Source: Epiperipatus broadwayi (Eukaryota; Onychophora; Udeonychophora; Euonychophora; Peripatidae). Taken from it: a DNA stretch of 64,000 nucleotides. The DNA lies in contig JAQFVV010000319.1 in NCBI GenBank assembly GCA_028023455.1, forward strand, positions 744,001 through 808,000, given 5' to 3'. Positions 62,186 through 64,000 of this stretch are shown in pieces. Position 1 is the first letter of the stretch. The number at the start of each line of letters is the position of its first letter. The position numbers were made by a program, and so were the translations under genes. The notes under the pieces are model-generated. The model saw nothing but the letters and a program-made list of their open reading frames with translations. It did not search any database and was not told where the DNA came from.

Positions 62186-63642
62186 AACATGTGTTTCCGG
62201 TTGGTAATAGATGATTCCATTTTAAAAGTTGAGTTGATAATAATTATGAATATAATCAAAAATATTTCTTTATGAGTTTTTATTTATATTGTATTATAAA
62301 TTGTTTACTGTTGTTTGGAAAATATTTAAGTTTCGTTATATATAAATATTGTACCTAACTGAAGTCTCACTTAATTCCAATAGGTGATCAAGGTTGTATT
62401 AGGTTAACCTTTTGTTTGAAATTTTCAGAATTTAAAAAAAAATAATGATAAAAAGTTAAGTTAACTTAGTTAATAAATAAAGTAGGATAATCTTATGTAG
62501 TATTATAATAATTGTTAAATACAATAGGATTATGTCTAAATATTTCTAAAGTATATGTGAGTTGGTTTGATAAGGGATGCTAGATAATAATTTGAAGTAA
62601 AGAAAATATTAGAAATAGTTGTGAGTTGATAAATAATATTAATTGTATTTAACTATAACTATTATGAAATTTGTATTTTAATGTCTAAATTATAGTAGTT
62701 AGATAAATAAATAGTATTAAATAATAAATTTAAAAAAATATTCTTTAAGTTTTTATTAAAACAATATAACAGTATTTATTAGATGTAATTTAATATAGCG
62801 TTTCATTTATAAAATTATTTTGAATTAAATATTCATTAATATTTGTATTGTTGTAGTTTTAAAAATAACTTTTTAAACAATTAATGTGCATTCATTTATA
62901 GATTGCACATATTTGTGAATATGTCTGTGCATGTAAGAATGACATAAATATAAAAATGAAGAAATAATTTATTTCTAATATTGATTTAGAAATAATAAAG
63001 CAAATGAATGAATAAAGTTATTTAAAATGAAATATTTAAAAGTTTAATAGAGAGGTATAATTTTAATTTTGATACTTATTGCTATTGTGTTTATAAAATA
63101 TCATTAAAAGTGTTGCATAATATTTGTTAACAATGAATTTTTGACTTTGCAGCTGTGAGTCATGTTGTTTGGGAAAATTATATTGATTACATCAGTAAAT
63201 TGATTCCACAGCTGGTCTGTCAAGAATATTAAAGTTTAATAAAAATAATTCTTATTGGTTTTCAAATGAATTGATCAAAAGTGGGTGTATTAAAGATTAT
63301 CAGATATAAAAACAGGGATACAGGTGTCATTGAGGGGTTTATCTGATTTTTTAAAATTCTACCTGTGGATGGATCTTGAAATTTTTCTTTAATAAAAGTT
63401 ATAATTTATATAAATATTTTATTATTAAAAGTAAAAGTATGTTTAAAACAATTATTTAAAACTGTATTGCAGTGATGGAAGGCTAAAGTTAAAAAAGGTA
63501 ATCCATTTTCTGATAATTTTAATTCCAGTTGAAACATAATATTATAGTAAACAATGTTTGAAAGAAAGTCAGTGTCCCTTATCCTATCTACATTTTATTT
63601 ATTCATTTTTCTTTATTTGAAAATGAAATATTATTAAAGCCT

Positions 63643-63645
<3 letters not shown>
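62186..63645. other. AT-rich non-coding DNA
   Basis: No frame, RNA or repeat recognised. The left part may include the 3' UTR of the Penelope-like copy. Confidence 0.45.

Positions 63646-63685
<40 letters not shown>
63646..63685. repeat. (TA)n microsatellite
   Basis: About 40 bp of TA repeats at the outer end of the minus-strand Penelope-like 3' UTR. Confidence 0.95.
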
Positions 63686-63688
<3 letters not shown>

Positions 63689-64000
63689 AAAACGAAGATT
63701 TGCACGGGTTAAATATATAAAATACATATTTTGCGGGTTCATCCGTGTTAAAAACTTTTAATATCAATTTACTGACGTTTCGACTTGGTCACACAAGCCA
63801 TCCACAGAGTTATAAAAAGGTAGAAAGACGGTTGTAGAGGCGCTACAATCACTGGTTTGAATAAAACATTAAAAATCCCACCAATAGCAAAAATGTTAAA
63901 TTTAAGAATGTTTTTTAAAGAAATCTTTCCAAATAGGAGGAAGTTTGCACGTATCATCTCGCTTATTGATACAATCTGGCCTTTTAAGTATCTCAATGGC
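63686..64000 (-). mobile_element. 3' end of another Penelope-like element, cut by the window edge
   Basis: Minus-strand translation from the window end reads AIEILKRPDCINKRDDT, then LPPIWKDFF (about 63998-63915), the standard C-terminus of a GIY-YIG domain in Penelope-like proteins (E-I-I-R ... N-R-DD ... L-W). After the stop comes a 3' UTR with a hammerhead-like motif (63807-63774), ending in (TA)n at 63.65-63.69 kb. It is a different family from the 60-62 kb copies (distinct residues, GC-richer). The minus-strand 75-codon frame at 63996-63769 is an out-of-frame shadow. Confidence 0.8.
63774..63810 (-). ncRNA. Hammerhead-like hairpin in the Penelope 3' UTR
   Basis: On the minus strand: CTGTGGAT, stem GGCTTG, loop TGTGAC, stem CAAGTC, then GAAACGTC. 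This resembles the CUGAUGA - stem II - GAAA layout of a hammerhead ribozyme, which Penelope-like elements are known to carry. The GAAA side is intact; the CUGAUGA side is degenerate, so cleavage activity is doubtful. Confidence 0.5.

Noticed and set aside
63769-63996. 75-codon minus-strand frame at the window end
   Set aside because: Out of frame with the recognisable Penelope C-terminus (KRPDCINKRDDT, WKDFF).

Overview
This window is a stretch of very AT-rich (roughly 70% or more A+T) metazoan nuclear DNA, probably from an invertebrate. That reading rests on the mobile-element mix: Penelope-like elements with GIY-YIG endonucleases, an RTE-type LINE, a second APE-type LINE, Ty3/Gypsy-like LTR elements, Merlin-type DNA transposons, tRNA-like SINE modules and long (AAT)n and (TA)n microsatellites. 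I could not identify the species. I see no convincing host protein-coding gene, no functional tRNA or rRNA gene and no CRISPR array. Every recognisable coding stretch is a decayed transposable element.

Layout. 0-11.9 kb: AT-rich non-coding DNA with small hairpins, a palindromic (TA)n tract and a large (AAT)n tract. 11.95-13.0 kb: a Merlin-type element with long terminal inverted repeats, a near-perfect 8-bp target duplication and a broken transposase. 13.8-26.4 kb: scattered LTR-retroelement debris on the minus strand (coiled-coil Gag-like pieces, two PBS-like sites, a 16-residue tandem repeat and a pair of LTR-like repeats 12 kb apart). 27.7-33.1 kb: a minus-strand two-ORF LINE whose ORF1 is interrupted by a 136-bp tRNA-derived SINE with its own 13-bp target duplication. 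34.2-35.8 and 42.0-44.9 kb: two diverged copies of one long non-coding repeat; the second copy carries a 1134-bp DNA transposon whose empty site is preserved in the first. 36.4-39.2 kb: a head-to-head inverted pair of Penelope-like elements flanked by copies of a terminal repeat carrying tRNA-like Pol III boxes. 40.77-41.95 kb: a related DNA transposon sitting inside an (AAT)n tract and carrying telomere-like repeats.

45.99-49.30 kb: an apparently full-length RTE LINE on the minus strand, flanked by a perfect 11-bp target duplication; its single reading frame is broken by in-frame TGA codons. 50.25-52.4 kb: Gag and protease remnants of a plus-strand LTR element. 53.24-57.28 kb: a complete but dead Ty3/Gypsy element on the minus strand with two LTRs of about 205 bp, PBS, PPT, Gag, protease, RT, RNase H and integrase. 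57.3-60.4 kb: AT-rich DNA with two minisatellites. 60.45-62.2 kb: a 54-bp perfect palindrome, then a large hairpin of two inverted Penelope-like 3' ends, then a third copy of the same family. 63.77-64.0 kb: the 3' end of yet another Penelope-like element with a hammerhead-like motif, running off the window.

The strongest unusual signals are the repeated inverted arrangement of Penelope-like elements, the tRNA-like promoter module in the terminal repeat of one Penelope family, and the nested-insertion history that can be read from target duplications and a preserved empty site.
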